DNA from: Candidatus Fermentibacterota bacterium
Lineage (GTDB): Bacteria > JAFGKV01
Length of the DNA: 63,148 nucleotides
Direction of reading: 5' to 3'
Assembly: GCA_016928395.1 (NCBI GenBank)
Contig: JAFGKV010000143.1
Coordinates: 1 to 63,148, forward strand
Shown here: in pieces, positions 32,130 to 41,352 of the stretch
How the letters are laid out: every line of letters begins with the position of its first letter
Position numbering within the stretch: position 1 is the first letter of the stretch
Notes under the pieces: generated by a model
Database searches by the model: none
The model's input: the letters and a program-made list of their open reading frames with translations, nothing else
What the model was told of the DNA's origin: nothing
Translations under genes and position numbers: made by a program

Positions 32130-32794
32130 TGGAGGGTAGGACAACGCACGCGGATCATTTCGTCGCCATCGCCGGCAACATTGGTGTGGGCAAGACCCGG
32201 CTGACGCGTGAAATCTCACGGTTGCTGGGCTGGAGCCCCTACTTTGAGCCCGTAGACATCAACCCCTATCTTGACGACTTCTATGCCGACATGAACCGAT
32301 GGAGTTTCCACCTCCAAGTGTACTTCCTCTCCAAGCGATTCATGATGCACAAAGATCTGGTGGATATGGGAGTTCCCTGCATTCAAGATCGCAGCATTTA
32401 CGAGGATGCCGAGATCTTCGCGCGCATACTCCACTCGCGGGGCCAAATGGACGAACGAGACTACGAGAACTACGCAGCCCTGTACCGCGTCATGACCCAT
32501 TACCTGCGTCCTCCCGACCTCATTATCGGGCTCTGGGCTTCCGTTGACACCCTCGTCCATCGTATCTCCCTGCGGGGCCGAAGCTGCGAGAAGACCATAA
32601 GCCGCGACTACTTGGAGGAGCTGAACGACGCGTACTCCTCATGGTTTGGGAGAGCCGGCGGCATCACGCAGTTCATGCTGGTTGACACTGATCGCATCGA
32701 CCTGCTCCGGGAAGAGGAAATGCACGGTCTGGTTGAGGAGGTTGCGCGCCGGGTAGGATACCAGCTCGAGTTGCCTCTGGAGCGATCATCCTGA
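32126..32794 (+). CDS. Deoxynucleoside kinase-family protein
   Basis: This 222-residue P-loop kinase is of the dNK/dGK type. It has IAGNIGVGKTRL (Walker A), FEPVDINPYLDDFYADM, QDRSIYEDAEIFA (the D-R-S catalytic motif), LRPPDLIIGLWASVD and LRGRSCEKTISRDYLEEL (lid). It would phosphorylate deoxynucleosides using ATP, or in this context another small substrate. ATG 32126 overlaps the rfbB stop; a second ATG follows at once. Longer frames run inside rfbB. Confidence 0.87.
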   Translation: MMEGRTTHADHFVAIAGNIGVGKTRLTREISRLLGWSPYFEPVDINPYLDDFYADMNRWSFHLQVYFLSKRFMMHKDLVDMGVPCIQDRSIYEDAEIFARILHSRGQMDERDYENYAALYRVMTHYLRPPDLIIGLWASVDTLVHRISLRGRSCEKTISRDYLEELNDAYSSWFGRAGGITQFMLVDTDRIDLLREEEMHGLVEEVARRVGYQLELPLERSS

Positions 32795-32826
32795 GCGGGT
32801 CTTCCCCCACGGGGCCGACCAGTCTC

Positions 32827-34794
32827 GTGTTCCGCTTCCTCAGACCCTACGCGGGCAGGCTGATACTGTCGCTGGTGTGCATGATGTTCTTCTCCCTGCT
32901 CAGCGGGGCCACTCTCGGCATGATTTCTCCCTTTGCCCGGGCGCTGTTCCAGCCCGAGATATCCCTTGATGCGTCGGTGGGGGAGACACATGCAGCTCCT
33001 CCATCCGACTTCGCCCCTCTGGCAGCAGTGCAAGGGATGGCCAATCGGGCCAAAGGCTGGGCACTTCGTCTCGTCTCGGGCGCGACCCCCTATGAGACCC
33101 TTCAGCGCGTATGCGTCGCAGCCCTGGCGCTCTTCCTGATCAAGGCTCTGTTCTGGTATGCCCAGGCATACCTGTTCGCCACGGTGGAACAGGGTCTGAT
33201 CCGTGACCTTCGCCACGCCCTGTATGGCCACATCCAGGGGCTTTCCCTGTCGTTCTTCCATTCGGTTCGAACCGGTGACCTGGTGTCCCGCATCACCAAC
33301 GACGTCACCTTGGTGCGCACCATGATCCGGGGCATCATGCGGGATCTGCTTCAGAAGGCGTTCGAACTCGCGGTCTACCTGATTATCGTGTTCTGGGCGA
33401 GCTGGCAACTGGCGCTGGTATCGCTGGGTATCTTCCCCCCCATAATGTTCATCGTCGCCCGGATCGGAAAAAGGCTCCGAAGACAGAGCGTCCGGGCCCA
33501 GGAGCGAATGGCCGACATCTCCAGTACGGCCCAGGAGCGCATTGCGGGAATACGGCTGGTCAAGGCCTCCCACACTGAAGACCAGGAGGTTTCTCGGTTC
33601 TCCATGCTGACCGGTTCCTATTACCGCGCCATGGTGAAGATGATCCGTCTTTCGCAGCTCAGCGGCCCCCTGGCCGAGTTTCTGGGCGCAGTGGGAGCTA
33701 TCTCGGTGCTCATCTTTGGCGGCAAGCTTGTCCTTGCCGATGATGCCCTTTCAGCGGACCGGTTCCTGGTGTTTTTGGCTGCGCTCCTCTCCACCATGTC
33801 ACCCGTTAAAGCGATATCCAAAGTGCACAATGAAGTGCAGGAGGGCTTGGCCGGGGCTGATCGAGTCGCTCAGATCCTTCGGGAGCGACCTATGGTCACC
33901 GAGCGGCCTGATGCCCGCGACGTCCGGGACATCCATCAGGGAATCCGCTTCAATGACGTGCATTTCCACTACTCCAATGGCCGCGGTCCGGCGCTCCGGG
34001 GTGTGTCCTTCACGATACCCGTGGGCCAGGTCACCGCGGTGGTTGGCCCCTCGGGGGCAGGCAAGAGCACCATCGCGGACCTGCTGGTGCGCTTCTATGA
34101 TCCGACCCAGGGCGCCGTGCTCCTCGACGATGTGAGTCTACCCGGCATTACGCTTTCCTCGTTGCGGGCCATGACGGGGATCGTGAGCCAGGAGACCATT
34201 CTGTTCCACGACTCCATCGAAGCCAATATTGCGTACGGCTGTTCCGCTGCCGGCAGGGAACGTATTATAGAGGCAGCTCGAGCCGCCAATATCCACGATT
34301 TTATCGCCTCCCTCCCCGACGGCTACGCCACGACCGTGGGTGAGCGCGGCGTCCAGCTTTCGGGAGGTCAACGTCAGCGGATCGCCATCGCCCGGGCCAT
34401 ACTGCGTGATCCACGGCTCTTGGTGTTCGATGAGGCCACCAGCTCTCTGGATACGGAATCCGAACGGCTCGTGCAGGAGGCGATGTCGAGATTGATGGCC
34501 CATCGTACGTGCTTCGTCATTGCCCACCGGCTCTCGTCCGTGCAAAACGCCCATCAGATCATCGTACTGAACGATGGACAGATCGTGGAACAAGGTTCCC
34601 ACGCAACCCTCTTGGGCCAGCGGGGATTGTACTGGCGGCTCTACCAGTGGCAGCTTTCAGGAGAGGGTGCCGCCGCCGTGGATACCCCAGGCACAGCCCT
34701 TGAGGAAGAGAAAGACGCACCCTCGATAGCCGACCGGCGGGTGATCCGAAGAGAAGGGGAACCGGCGGACGGGAGGATTGATACCACGCCGTGA
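32827..34794 (+). CDS. MsbA-type ABC exporter (fused membrane and ATPase domains)
   Basis: This 655-residue half-transporter has a six-helix membrane domain (about 10-330) with the coupling segments FFHSVRTGDLVSRITND and ERIAGIRLVKAS, then a nucleotide-binding domain: VVGPSGAGKST (Walker A), Q-loop IVSQETILF, LSGGQRQR signature, LLVFDEATSSLD (Walker B) and IAHRLSS (H-loop). It probably moves lipid A or another lipid-linked glycan. A periplasmic insert of about 50 residues (ISLDASVGETHAAPPSD…) lies between the first helices, and there is a charged tail of about 50 residues. GTG start. Confidence 0.92.
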   Translation: MFRFLRPYAGRLILSLVCMMFFSLLSGATLGMISPFARALFQPEISLDASVGETHAAPPSDFAPLAAVQGMANRAKGWALRLVSGATPYETLQRVCVAALALFLIKALFWYAQAYLFATVEQGLIRDLRHALYGHIQGLSLSFFHSVRTGDLVSRITNDVTLVRTMIRGIMRDLLQKAFELAVYLIIVFWASWQLALVSLGIFPPIMFIVARIGKRLRRQSVRAQERMADISSTAQERIAGIRLVKASHTEDQEVSRFSMLTGSYYRAMVKMIRLSQLSGPLAEFLGAVGAISVLIFGGKLVLADDALSADRFLVFLAALLSTMSPVKAISKVHNEVQEGLAGADRVAQILRERPMVTERPDARDVRDIHQGIRFNDVHFHYSNGRGPALRGVSFTIPVGQVTAVVGPSGAGKSTIADLLVRFYDPTQGAVLLDDVSLPGITLSSLRAMTGIVSQETILFHDSIEANIAYGCSAAGRERIIEAARAANIHDFIASLPDGYATTVGERGVQLSGGQRQRIAIARAILRDPRLLVFDEATSSLDTESERLVQEAMSRLMAHRTCFVIAHRLSSVQNAHQIIVLNDGQIVEQGSHATLLGQRGLYWRLYQWQLSGEGAAAVDTPGTALEEEKDAPSIADRRVIRREGEPADGRIDTTP

Positions 34795-36353
34795 AGCGCC
34801 CGGTTCCCTTGTACGTACGGATACTCCGGATAGCGGCTATCGGTATACTCTACGGGTTCCTCAACAAGGCCGGGATCCTCTTCGCCGGATCTTTGGGCGT
34901 GTCATTGGTCTATCCTGCCTCCGCGTTGGGTGTCGTCGCTGCCCAGTTCTGGCGGGTGGAGACAGGATGTGCCGTGTTCATGGCAACGGTGCTCACTCCC
35001 TGGCATGCCGCCAATCCGTTCTGGCTGATGATGGTCTATGGTGTGGGCAATGTGATAGAGGCGCTACTGCCGACACGACTTCTCCGCCCCGTCGCTCCGG
35101 GCAAGGAGATCATGACCGCGGTACGGGTTGTGTGGGGAACCATCGTGGTGAACACCCTTCTCAATGCGGCGTTGGGGGTAAGCGGGCAGGTCCTGACTGG
35201 CCGGTGGCAGAGCCTATCTGATGCCTCCCAGGCCTTGTGGTCATGGTGGGTATCCGACGCCATCGCAATCGCGATCTTGGCCTTTCCCGTGCTTGGCCTC
35301 TTCAAACAAGGGCTCTTCCTGGCAGGCCACGAACGAATCCCTCCTAGGCGCGCATTTCCATGGCCCGGCACTGCCGTCGTGGTGGTTTCTATCATCGGCG
35401 TCGCCACTTTCGGAGGGTGGATCGCTGCGCGGAGCCTGATCACGTCCAACTGGACGATGCTGCTGCTGCTCTTTCCCTTGGGATGGATCACGGTCAAACG
35501 CGGGCTCCCCGGTGGCGCGTGGGCCTATGGCGTGACGGGGTGTGTCTACTTGGCTACCGTCGGCTTCCACGCCCGGGACTACCGCCTACACGAACGCCCC
35601 GATGAAGTGCTGGCACTCTACGGAAACCTGCTGGCGTACTTTTCCTTCGTGCTGTTTGGCGGTGTGATCTCCAGCAGAAACATGGAGCTTGTGCGGCGGC
35701 TTCATGCCCGTTTTCAGAACCTTCGCTCCTCCTTCGACGCCGCGGTGCTGGCCTTGGGTGCGGCCATCGAAGCGAAAGATCCCTACACCGAGGGGCATGT
35801 CGAGCGGGTTGCAGATTCGGTGGAGCAAATCGCCCGGGTTATGGGCGTGGAAGGAGAGGATCTCGATCTCGTTCGGTACGCCGCGCTCCTGCACGATGTC
35901 GGCAAGATCGCCGTCCCGGAGTCTATCCTGACCAAGCCTGGGCCTCTCACCGTCAAGGAGAGGGAAATCATGGAACGGCATGTCGAGACCGGCCCTGCCA
36001 TTCTGGAACGCATCGGGTTGCTGGAGGAGGCCGCCCCTCTCATCCGGTATCACGAGGAGCGGTACGACGGCAAGACCGACGGACCCTATGCCGGGGAGTT
36101 CGGGCTCAGAGGATCGGAGATTCCCCTGGGCGCACGGATCATCGCCGTGGCCGATGCGTATGACGCCATGACCTCCGATCGTCCCTATCGCAAGGCATTC
36201 ACCCAAGAGAAAGCCCTGGCTGAACTCCAGCGTAATGCCGGAAGCCAGTTCGACCCCGAGGTGGTACGGGCGTTCTTCCGGGTTCTCGAGGTCTCCCCCG
36301 CGAGCCTATCCGCCGGCACTCGCAGCGGCCGGCGCTCCCGAAGACGACACTAG
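34791..36353 (+). CDS. Membrane-sensor protein with variant HD-GYP domain
   Basis: This 520-residue protein has eight or so transmembrane helices (about 10-295, MASE1-like) and a cytosolic HD-GYP-type domain (about 315-500). HD is intact (ALLHDVGKIAVPE, H368-D369), as are HVETG and ARIIAVADAYDAMTSDRPYR. In the GYP segment HEERYDGK is followed by TDGPYAGEFGLRG: the GYP tripeptide is absent and about five residues are inserted. The family hydrolyses cyclic di-GMP, but activity of this variant is uncertain. The GTG start overlaps the ABC exporter stop (GTGA). Confidence 0.85.
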   Translation: MKRPVPLYVRILRIAAIGILYGFLNKAGILFAGSLGVSLVYPASALGVVAAQFWRVETGCAVFMATVLTPWHAANPFWLMMVYGVGNVIEALLPTRLLRPVAPGKEIMTAVRVVWGTIVVNTLLNAALGVSGQVLTGRWQSLSDASQALWSWWVSDAIAIAILAFPVLGLFKQGLFLAGHERIPPRRAFPWPGTAVVVVSIIGVATFGGWIAARSLITSNWTMLLLLFPLGWITVKRGLPGGAWAYGVTGCVYLATVGFHARDYRLHERPDEVLALYGNLLAYFSFVLFGGVISSRNMELVRRLHARFQNLRSSFDAAVLALGAAIEAKDPYTEGHVERVADSVEQIARVMGVEGEDLDLVRYAALLHDVGKIAVPESILTKPGPLTVKEREIMERHVETGPAILERIGLLEEAAPLIRYHEERYDGKTDGPYAGEFGLRGSEIPLGARIIAVADAYDAMTSDRPYRKAFTQEKALAELQRNAGSQFDPEVVRAFFRVLEVSPASLSAGTRSGRRSRRRH

Positions 36354-36528
36354 CGGCCCTGGATACCTGGAGTCTGGGAGTGCACACGGCGCCCCCAGGG
36401 TGAGCAAATGTGAACCTCGAACTCCTCGCGGCCGGGTCTACTGCCCCCTGCGCGGCGAGGAGATTCACCATCAGCCTCATTCGATCTCGGCGGCACTCAG
36501 GGCCTTAAAAGCAGCGCTGATTCTCATA

Positions 36529-38208
36529 TCACTCGAAGTTGCAGGTGAACTCGAACTCCTCAGTCCCACCGTCGTGGGTCATCACCCGTATGCGGATGAC
36601 TGTCGGAGTGCGCGGCGGATCCGGGAGTGTGGCGATGGCAAGGAAGCCCGGGGCAAGATCGGACAATCTGGGAAACCTGGCGAGCACATCCGGCCTCAAG
36701 AGACCACGCTTCGCGTCAGGCATGTCGTTCCCGTCAACCGAAACGCCAATTCTCCTGATGGCACGGCCTCCCCTCCCCATCGCCCATCCGCCAAGCCTCA
36801 GATACCGTCCCGCGATGATGCCCACGTCGTCAACTGCACACACGGTACGCGCGAGGAGCCTTCGAAATCGATTGCTGGGACTGGACAGCAGCTTCCCCTG
36901 GATAATGCTCTCGAAGGCATAGACGACCTCAAACTCCTCTGTCTCACCGTGTGCGGTCCTCAGCACGAGACGGATTGTCACCACGACATCAGGCGGCCTC
37001 GGGAGTGTGGCCGAAAAGAAGAAGCCGGTACCTCTGTCGGCAAATTCCGGGCATGTGGCGTTCACGTCTGGACGGGGAATACCCAGCGTGGCATCACTAC
37101 CCTCGTGACGATCGGCAAAACCACGAATCCCTACGATTCGGTTCTCCCTGGAACCCATCGCCCAACCACGAAGCGTCAGGTAGCGCCCCGATATGAGCCG
37201 CACATCATCTACCACGCACGTAGTGTGTTCTAGAACTCGGCCAAGACGACTGTCCCTGAGAGACAACGGTGTCCCTCTGACGCTCAGGCCGGTGGAAACG
37301 GGAGTCCGGTCGAGGCTTGTGAACGGAGTCTGGATGGGTATGAACTCTACCCCCTCGGTATGGAACCTCTTCGACTTGAACTCCGTGTGGGTCATCACAA
37401 ACGAGAGCGCGTCGACGCCGAGGTCTGCGGCCTTGTGCTGGGCAGCAATCAGCTCACCATCGCTGTCATTGAATTCGAAGAGGATGTACTTCCAGACAAC
37501 GAGCGGGGCGTGATCGCCTTGGCCGTGCTTGGCTTCCTCCATGAAGCGAAGCGCTTTCTGAACCGATCCGTTGACGCGATACCGCTCATAGCTCTCTTGA
37601 TAGACCCCGTCACAGGAGACATAGATCTCGTCCAGGCGTTCGCCTCTCATAACCTCGTGGTAGCTGCAGTTGCCGTTGGTGATAAGACGCTGCCTCGTGT
37701 CGGGCAGGATCGTTCGGGCAAGATGCACCAATCCATGAAACTCGGGATGAGTGAGCGGTTCTCCCTGACCGCAGTACTCGATGAAGTCCACCGTGTAGCC
37801 CTCCTCGACGCAACGTTCGAGCAGCGTCTCAAAGAGGCCAAGCGGCAGCACATGGGGAGGACGGCGTTCCTCCATCTGCCGGAGCCTGGAACAGCAGGGA
37901 CAGCGGAGGCCGCAGTAAATCGACGGCTCGACCTGGAGCTTCGTGATGCGGCCGATTCCGAGCGTATCGCGGGTCGCCTCGTGAGGCCGCAAGAACGAGC
38001 ATGCCGAGCACACGGCGCCCCACGGTGCCTCATCCCGGGCGAGCGCGGCCCTCACGCGGAGGTAGGCGTCATTATTCAGGGTCTCCCAAAGCGACCACCC
38101 CGAACCTGCTTCAACGCATCCCAGGGTCACTCGCTCGCCCGCGTCACATTCACACGGAATCTCCCCATTGGCTTTGACATACAGGGTGCTGAGGACTTGG
38201 CAGTTCAT
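36529..38208 (-). CDS. Radical SAM protein with Cys-rich N-terminus and two C-terminal repeat domains
   Basis: This 559-residue protein has the radical SAM cluster motif YCGLRCPCC (C99, C103, C106) and a TIM-barrel region to about residue 300 (FIEYCGQGEPLTH, RLITNGN, EIYVSCDG). Before it, Cys 3, 19, 21, 31, 67 and 70 could hold an auxiliary Fe-S cluster in the manner of a SPASM domain, but at the N-terminus. After it come two similar domains of about 100 residues (each with GRYLxLxGWAMG … RPDV … GF … TEEFE). Their RPDV/GF pattern is also seen in glycosyltransferase-associated beta domains. The substrate is unknown. It is convergent with the HD-GYP gene. Confidence 0.78.
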   Translation of the reverse strand: MNCQVLSTLYVKANGEIPCECDAGERVTLGCVEAGSGWSLWETLNNDAYLRVRAALARDEAPWGAVCSACSFLRPHEATRDTLGIGRITKLQVEPSIYCGLRCPCCSRLRQMEERRPPHVLPLGLFETLLERCVEEGYTVDFIEYCGQGEPLTHPEFHGLVHLARTILPDTRQRLITNGNCSYHEVMRGERLDEIYVSCDGVYQESYERYRVNGSVQKALRFMEEAKHGQGDHAPLVVWKYILFEFNDSDGELIAAQHKAADLGVDALSFVMTHTEFKSKRFHTEGVEFIPIQTPFTSLDRTPVSTGLSVRGTPLSLRDSRLGRVLEHTTCVVDDVRLISGRYLTLRGWAMGSRENRIVGIRGFADRHEGSDATLGIPRPDVNATCPEFADRGTGFFFSATLPRPPDVVVTIRLVLRTAHGETEEFEVVYAFESIIQGKLLSSPSNRFRRLLARTVCAVDDVGIIAGRYLRLGGWAMGRGGRAIRRIGVSVDGNDMPDAKRGLLRPDVLARFPRLSDLAPGFLAIATLPDPPRTPTVIRIRVMTHDGGTEEFEFTCNFE

Positions 38209-38690
38209 CCGGCATCATCCTCTTTGACTCGGGCCCTCTCGCTCGAGGGCCGGGCCTGTGTCTCGTGATCAACGAAAGCGTTCTGGGGAGATAGAATCCG
38301 GCCCGTCTGCCGTGTCCGCCCGCCTCACAGTCACCGCGAATCATGCAGGGGCACAGTCACGGCTTCAGAGGCCTCTGTCAGAACGCCACGCAGGGAGCCG
38401 GTCCCCGGTACCATGAACAGGAGAATAACCGCCCGAAGGAAGAGAACGCAACGTGGACATGGCCTGAGGCATGCCAGAGGCCCCTCGACGATCGCGCCAT
38501 CAAAGGCGTACGCTGCAGGGGCCCGGCGAGCCGGAGGCACGACGGAATGTCGAGTCGGGGATTGATACAGGACCTATGCTTTGGGTGTGACGGCCGCTAT
38601 GGACAAATGTGCACCGCGGTCACGGTGCCGGCATTGTCCTTTCGCGGCGAGGGCACTGGGAACAGACCAGGCAACTCGAAACTCAGGCAG
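38209..38690. other. Intergenic stretch, no gene seen
   Basis: A 7-bp stem GGCCCTC/GAGGGCC (38232-38251) lies 23 bases upstream of the radical SAM start. Frames on both strands lack ribosome-binding sites and family resemblance. Confidence 0.5.
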
Positions 38691-40184
38691 TTACGACAGA
38701 AGAAACGGCCCGCCTCGGGATTCGCCGACGGCGGAGACCCGGATGGCGGGGCGGTCCTCCACGGGGCAGTGATACTGGCAGATGCCACAGCCGATGCAGC
38801 GGGCAGGGTCAACCTGAGGACGTTTCAACGTGATGGCTTCACCGTCGCGGGTCTGGACCGTCGCGTCCTGGGTCCAGATGGCCTTGGGTGATACGGGGCA
38901 CACCTCCTCGCACACCACGCAGGGCCTATCCATGGCCCACGGCAGGCACCGGCCACGGTCGTAGAATGCAGTGCCGATTTTGACGGGAGTCTGTTCATCC
39001 GCCTCGCGCCCGAGTTTTCGGGCAGGCGTCAGGGCCTGAATCGCCCCTGTGGGGCATACATGGCCACAGAGCACGCATGAGACCTCGCAGTAGCCGGCAT
39101 CAAACCGCATGACCGGGGTCCAGATACCCTCAACGCCGGCCTCGGAGGTAGCGAGTTGGATGACTCCGGTGGGGCACGACCGGGCGCAGAGACCACACCT
39201 GGCGCACCGCGCCAAGAACTCGTCTTCAGGCACGGCTCCCGGCGGCCGAACCCGCCGCTCGGCGGCTTCGGCCGGCGAAGGAGAACCTGCTCTGATTGCT
39301 GGCCAGGCCACCAGCCCCACCACGGCGGCCAGGGCCGCTCTCCTGCCATCGATGCCCGGCGGACGCCGTTCCGGCACGGGAGCGCCGACTCTCCCATATG
39401 AGAGTGCTCCCTCGGGGCAGCGTGTCCGGCAGTTCATACAGACGACGCACTCCGATCGGGCCAGCTCGGCACTGGGCGTAGCTGCCCCGCTGCACGTCAG
39501 GTCGCATACTCCGCAGGAAGTGCAGAGGGCACTATCCCGGCCGATGCCAAAGGGAGCATACCGGGAGAGCAGGCCCAGGAGAGCGCCCAAGGGACAGAAT
39601 GCTTTGCACCAGAGACGCGGGATGAAACGGTTTGCCGCCAACACAGAGGCCAGGAGCAACGCGGGCAGGATGCCTCCGGGCAGATAGACGTCGTGGCTGA
39701 ACAGGGGAACACCCACCCCCGCCAGCAGTGGCCCGACGAGGGTTTGCAGGCCCCGGGCTACAAGGGAGAGGGGATCCAGCATCCCGGCCAGCAGGGTGCC
39801 CAGCAAGGCCGCCACCAGAAACCCAACCAGAAGGTAATACTTGGTGCGAAACAGGGCTCGGGGCGCATTGGCCGCGCGCTGCTTGGCAGCGCTGCCGCGC
39901 CCTCTCCATCCGATGGCGTCGTTGAGGGTGCCCAGCGGACAGACCCATCCGCAGAACACCCGGCCCAAAAACACCGTGGCCAGGACGACCCCCAATGACA
40001 GAGCGAGCCCGCCATGGAGGCTGCGACTGGAAAGCATGGTGCCGATGGCCAGGAGGGGGTCGGCATGGAAGAACAGGTCAACCGGCCAACCGCGGATCCA
40101 GCCGGTTCGGCCCACTGTCAGCAGAAACAGGAAGAGCAGGAGGAAGAACGTCTGGTAGGTGCGGCGAAGAGCTCGGTGGGTCAT
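38691..40184 (-). CDS. NapH/NapG-like membrane polyferredoxin
   Basis: This 497-residue protein joins an N-terminal four-to-five-helix NapH-type membrane part (with FCGWVCPLG and WCKAFCPLG) to a string of 4Fe-4S sites: CTSCGVCDLTC, CVVCMNCRTRCP, CARCGLCARSCPTG, CEVSCVLCGHVCP, CVVCEEVCP and CIGCGICQYHCP. A hydrophobic segment near 300 (RRAALAAVVGLVAWPAIRAG) sits between the NapH-like and NapG-like halves. It would pass electrons from the quinone pool to periplasmic or membrane partners. It lies downstream of the DUF362 gene with 211 bases between. Confidence 0.88.
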   Translation of the reverse strand: MTHRALRRTYQTFFLLLFLFLLTVGRTGWIRGWPVDLFFHADPLLAIGTMLSSRSLHGGLALSLGVVLATVFLGRVFCGWVCPLGTLNDAIGWRGRGSAAKQRAANAPRALFRTKYYLLVGFLVAALLGTLLAGMLDPLSLVARGLQTLVGPLLAGVGVPLFSHDVYLPGGILPALLLASVLAANRFIPRLWCKAFCPLGALLGLLSRYAPFGIGRDSALCTSCGVCDLTCSGAATPSAELARSECVVCMNCRTRCPEGALSYGRVGAPVPERRPPGIDGRRAALAAVVGLVAWPAIRAGSPSPAEAAERRVRPPGAVPEDEFLARCARCGLCARSCPTGVIQLATSEAGVEGIWTPVMRFDAGYCEVSCVLCGHVCPTGAIQALTPARKLGREADEQTPVKIGTAFYDRGRCLPWAMDRPCVVCEEVCPVSPKAIWTQDATVQTRDGEAITLKRPQVDPARCIGCGICQYHCPVEDRPAIRVSAVGESRGGPFLLS

Positions 40185-40395
40185 GGTGTCAGGTGAGTGG
40201 AATGATGGATGAATGGAAACACTTCTGACGTCTCACAGCTCGTCACACCGCTCTTCCCGCGCCTCCCGCTATCGACATCGAACAGCGAACGTTGAACCGT
40301 CTGCACCCCATCATTCCATCCCTCCAGTATCCCACCATGTCCGCGGGGAGGCTGGTTGGCCGGCTGGAGTCGGCCAACCGCGAGCGCAGCGAGCC
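40185..40395. repeat. Intergenic region with a distant inverted repeat
   Basis: GGAATGATGG at 40199-40208 and CCATCATTCC near 40310-40319 are exact inverted copies about 100 bases apart. The same decamer family recurs near 17300 and 44510. No gene is seen. Confidence 0.55.
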
Positions 40396-41352
40396 TCATG
40401 TCATCACCGGGTTGAGGCTGCGCCAGGTGGAGGTCCCGAAGCCTCGTCGCTCGGCCAGTCGAATGCTCTTGATGGCCCGGGAGGAGCGGCCCATGAGTTC
40501 GGCGGCCCACGAGTCCAATGCGACTTGGTCTGTTCCCGCAGCAACTTGATCGGTGGCCATGACATCCGACGCACGGCCTCCCGTTGGCCCGTTGCGGATC
40601 AGAGAACGTGTCCCGTCCACCACCACCAGCGTCGGGGCAAACGCACCGGCCAGATCGGCGATTACCTCATCCAGCTTCTGATGAAACGTATTGCGTCCGG
40701 TGCCAAGAAATCCGTACCAGTTTTTCATGGTGACGGAGATGCCGGCCAGGTTGTGGTCCTTGACCGTGGGAATCCCTATGAGCCGGTCCGCGCGGCCAAG
40801 GAGATCTGCCAGGCCTTCCCACGACCCAATCGCCTCGCCCTGGATGACAATAGATCCGAAGTCAGAGGCACGGGGCAGGAGGACGGTCGCCCCCGCAGCC
40901 TCGGCGGCGGATCCGATACCGCTGACCGCGAAGCATCGCCGCGGGTTGTTGATGGGATTATCGGTCACCCACACCTCCCTGGCGCCGGCTTCACGGCAGA
41001 GCCGCACCACGGCGGAGACTACCTCCGGCGAGGTTGTCGCGCCGAAAGACGGCGGACGATCGAACCCCACATTGGGCTTGATCAGCACTCGGTCGCCGGG
41101 GAGCACGAAGCGATCCATTCCCCCCAATGCCTCGACGGCTCGTCTGACACCGACATCCGGCAGGCGTGCGTCCGCGGCGGACATGGCGATGTCAAGAGAC
41201 TCCAGGCCCTGCCGGTAGTCGGGGAGCACGAGCCCTTCAGAGCCCCGGCGAATCGGGCGGCGGTGCAGCACAGCATACCCGCCAGTAAGCAGAAGCCCCG
41301 CGCCCGACGCCCGGGCCAGCAGGGACAGAAATGCCCGCCGCTGAGGCTTCAT
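40396..41352 (-). CDS. DUF362 domain protein with TAT-like signal
   Basis: This 318-residue protein begins MKPQRRAFLSLLARASGAGLLL, a twin-arginine-like signal or anchor. The DUF362 domain covers most of the rest: DRVLIKPNVGFDRPP, VWVTDNPINNPRRCF, LIGIPTVKDHNLAGISVTMKNWYGFLG and TLVVVDGTRSLIRNGPTGG. The family's function is unknown, though it is often encoded next to ferredoxin-type proteins, as here. Its start overlaps the DUF6599 gene's stop (ATGA), so the two are coupled. Confidence 0.85.
   Translation of the reverse strand: MKPQRRAFLSLLARASGAGLLLTGGYAVLHRRPIRRGSEGLVLPDYRQGLESLDIAMSAADARLPDVGVRRAVEALGGMDRFVLPGDRVLIKPNVGFDRPPSFGATTSPEVVSAVVRLCREAGAREVWVTDNPINNPRRCFAVSGIGSAAEAAGATVLLPRASDFGSIVIQGEAIGSWEGLADLLGRADRLIGIPTVKDHNLAGISVTMKNWYGFLGTGRNTFHQKLDEVIADLAGAFAPTLVVVDGTRSLIRNGPTGGRASDVMATDQVAAGTDQVALDSWAAELMGRSSRAIKSIRLAERRGFGTSTWRSLNPVMT

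Noticed and set aside
32608-33573. Minus-strand 321-residue frame over the ABC exporter
   Set aside because: Low-complexity His/Gly/Arg/Gln composition typical of a reverse-strand shadow, and the plus-strand gene is certain.
37360-38268. Plus-strand 302-residue frame over the radical SAM gene
   Set aside because: Antisense to a gene with a conserved cluster motif, with no ribosome-binding site or recognisable domain.
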